16,950 nucleotides of DNA from DATKZH01 sp964475955. GTDB lineage: Bacteria; Planctomycetota; Planctomycetia; Pirellulales; Thermoguttaceae. Location of the stretch: NCBI GenBank assembly GCA_964475955.1, contig CAYYZY010000172.1, positions 1 to 16,950 of the forward strand, written 5' to 3'. The translations under genes were made by a program, and so were the position numbers. Below are positions 15,346 to 16,950 of the stretch, piece by piece. Position 1 is the first letter of the stretch. Each line of letters starts with the position of its first letter. Under the pieces are notes generated by a model. That model worked only from the letters and a program-made list of their open reading frames with translations. It made no database searches and was not told the DNA's origin.

Positions 15346-16950
15346 TTACTGGATCACGCGGGCTTCGATGCTCGCGATCTCGCGGTTGGCGAACTCGTCG
15401 GTGAAGAGCCACTTCTGGTAGAGCTGCTCGATTTGCCGCAAGCGACCGGCGACCTGCGACTTCCGCAACGTGCGCTTCACGTCCTTCGGCCGATCCTCGT
15501 CGGGGATCGGCGGGCGCACCCGATCTTCGGGCGGCTGGTAGGACGGATTGTAGACCAGGGCCGGCAGGGTTTCCGCGGGCAGAAGATGGCGCCACAGGAA
15601 GGCCTGCATTCGGTCTTCGGCCGGCACGGCCTCGCGGACGATCTCCCGGTCGCCAACCTTCGCACTGCCTACGACGGTCAGGTTGACCGGCTTTTCCATT
15701 TCTTCAAGGCTGGTCTTCACCGCCAGTTTCGTCACCTCTTTGCCGGCCGCCAGGGTGGCGCCGGGCGATTCGAGCCCTTCCGGCAAGTCCTTGAAGCTCA
15801 GCTTGATGGGGCCGTTGAATCCGTCCCTGCGTACGGCGTAAACGGTCAACGAGGTGGAGTTCTTGCTGCGAATGACGATTCGGGACGGGACGACGCGCAG
15901 CTCGAAATCGGGCTGCGGCTGGCTGATCCGGAGCCGATAGGCGTACGCCTCGCCGGCGTGGCGCCGGGTGTCGCCGATGTGAACGAAGTACTTCCCGTCG
16001 GCGGGCAGCTTCGCCATGAGGTAGGAATCGGCGTGGTCGGTGTTCAGCCCCGAGGCGACGTCGAAGAAGTCGTCGTTCAGCGCAATCACCTTGCCGTCCG
16101 CGTCGGTGATCTTGACGAAGGAATCGAACGGGGAATCGAGGCGGCGCGCGTGTACTTCCGTAACGAGGGTCTGGCCGGCTTTTCCGTCCACCTCGAAGAC
16201 GTCCCAGTCACCCGGGCGATCCGCTCGCCCGTTGACGATGACGGGAAGGCTCACCTTCTGCGCCTCAGCCGGCTCGTCGTTGGACTCCTTGTCCACGCAC
16301 TCGGGCAGCGTGCCCACGGCGAACGGCACGTAGTTGGAAGCAAGTTCCCCATTGGTGGCGGCAATCAGGTGCTCTCCCGGCTTGGCGTCCTTGGGCGGCG
16401 GCGCGATCTTCGACTTCTCCAGATTCCACCCGTCCATCTCGATCTCGACGGACTCGCCCGCGCGGACGCCCAACGGGAAGATGCTGGTCACGAAGGGCAG
16501 CTCGCCGATGGTAATCCGATAGGTAAAGCTTTCGCGTCCGCGATAGAGCGCCTCGTTGATGGTGAGCACGTACTCGCCGTCCTCGGGGACCTCGAAAAAG
16601 AGGCCCGGATCCGGATGGAAGCGGTAATCATCGTTGTACGCCACTTCCTTGCCGTTCGAGTCGTGGAGCCTCAGCACGGCCTGAAACCAACCGGGGACGC
16701 CGTCGGGGACGTACGGGACCAACTCCCGAGCCTTGACGGAGGCGACCAGGCGCTGCCCCTTCTTCGCCCGAAAACGGTACTTGTTCACCTCGCCCGCGGC
16801 GACCTGACCGTTCATGGTGCACGGCAGGGTGACGCGCAGCTCCACCTCTTCCGGCGGCCTGTTGCGCTGGGCCAAGTGTTCCTTGCCGAGCACCGGTTTC
16901 TTACAGGTCTTCATCGGCTTGCGGGCGACTTCGGGCACTTGGCCCACGTA
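15346..16950 (-). CDS. PPC-domain secreted protein, C-terminal part (5' end beyond window)
   Basis: The frame is open to the right edge, so the N terminus and any signal peptide lie outside; 534 residues are visible. An ATG at 16947 is probably internal, because the frame continues upstream of it. Two pre-peptidase C-terminal-like beta-sandwich domains are visible: one at about 35-150 (VNKYRFRAKKGQRLVASV, later DGEYVLTINEALYRG) and one at about 225-350 (GDWDVFEVDGKAGQTLVTEV, later DGKYFVHIGDTRRHAGEAY). They are joined by a segment with GESVEIEMDGWNL. A further beta domain precedes a helical C terminus (RLRQIEQLYQKWLFTDEFANREI), a tail type that recurs in planctomycete proteins. Proteins of this layout are large exported planctomycete proteins of unknown role, and no protease catalytic motif is seen. 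It is convergent with the sialidase-like gene. Confidence 0.85.
   Translation of the reverse strand, partial: YVGQVPEVARKPMKTCKKPVLGKEHLAQRNRPPEEVELRVTLPCTMNGQVAAGEVNKYRFRAKKGQRLVASVKARELVPYVPDGVPGWFQAVLRLHDSNGKEVAYNDDYRFHPDPGLFFEVPEDGEYVLTINEALYRGRESFTYRITIGELPFVTSIFPLGVRAGESVEIEMDGWNLEKSKIAPPPKDAKPGEHLIAATNGELASNYVPFAVGTLPECVDKESNDEPAEAQKVSLPVIVNGRADRPGDWDVFEVDGKAGQTLVTEVHARRLDSPFDSFVKITDADGKVIALNDDFFDVASGLNTDHADSYLMAKLPADGKYFVHIGDTRRHAGEAYAYRLRISQPQPDFELRVVPSRIVIRSKNSTSLTVYAVRRDGFNGPIKLSFKDLPEGLESPGATLAAGKEVTKLAVKTSLEEMEKPVNLTVVGSAKVGDREIVREAVPAEDRMQAFLWRHLLPAETLPALVYNPSYQPPEDRVRPPIPDEDRPKDVKRTLRKSQVAGRLRQIEQLYQKWLFTDEFANREIASIEARVIQ

Overview
The window looks like chromosomal DNA from a planctomycete (Planctomycetota, possibly a Pirellulales-like lineage). 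The reasons are high GC content and several family types common in that phylum: a two-domain PPC-type secreted protein, a DUF4091 glycoside-hydrolase-like protein, a sialidase-like BNR protein, a PA14/PKD/TPR exported protein and a MoxR ATPase. Gene ends are short of strong T-run terminators and intergenic palindromes are frequent. The phylum assignment is inference from family content; no rRNA or other marker is present.

Left part (1-5574) is a chemotaxis locus. It holds a soluble PAS plus poly-HAMP methyl-accepting protein (5' end present, rest beyond the left edge), a CheR-type methyltransferase fused to a GNAT-like domain (plus strand), a DUF3034 outer-membrane-type protein, a stand-alone CheY and a CheB methylesterase. 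CheR, CheB and the receptor would form the adaptation loop. CheA and CheW are not in the window. Two of the minus-strand genes, the receptor and DUF3034, share a long 5' leader with the same architecture: an upstream hairpin, a conserved GCCTT, a GCAGG/CCTGC hairpin, then an intrinsic-terminator-like hairpin with a T-run. GCCTT can pair with the first arm of the terminator, so the two folds exclude each other. This is the best candidate here for an undescribed regulatory system.

Middle part (5873-10413): a MoxR AAA+ ATPase with a proline-rich C-terminal tail is transcribed divergently from a two-gene unit encoding a secreted PA14/PKD/TPR protein and a smaller secreted protein of unknown function.

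Right part (10414-16950): a large secreted DUF4091 protein and a secreted sialidase-like protein are divergent. They are separated by a pair of inverted GTAG-type REP hairpins with compensatory base changes. At the right edge is the C-terminal part of a PPC-domain protein on the minus strand. Other palindrome families sit in the gaps at 10484-10610 and 15277-15321. No tRNA, rRNA, CRISPR array, insertion sequence or integrase was recognised.
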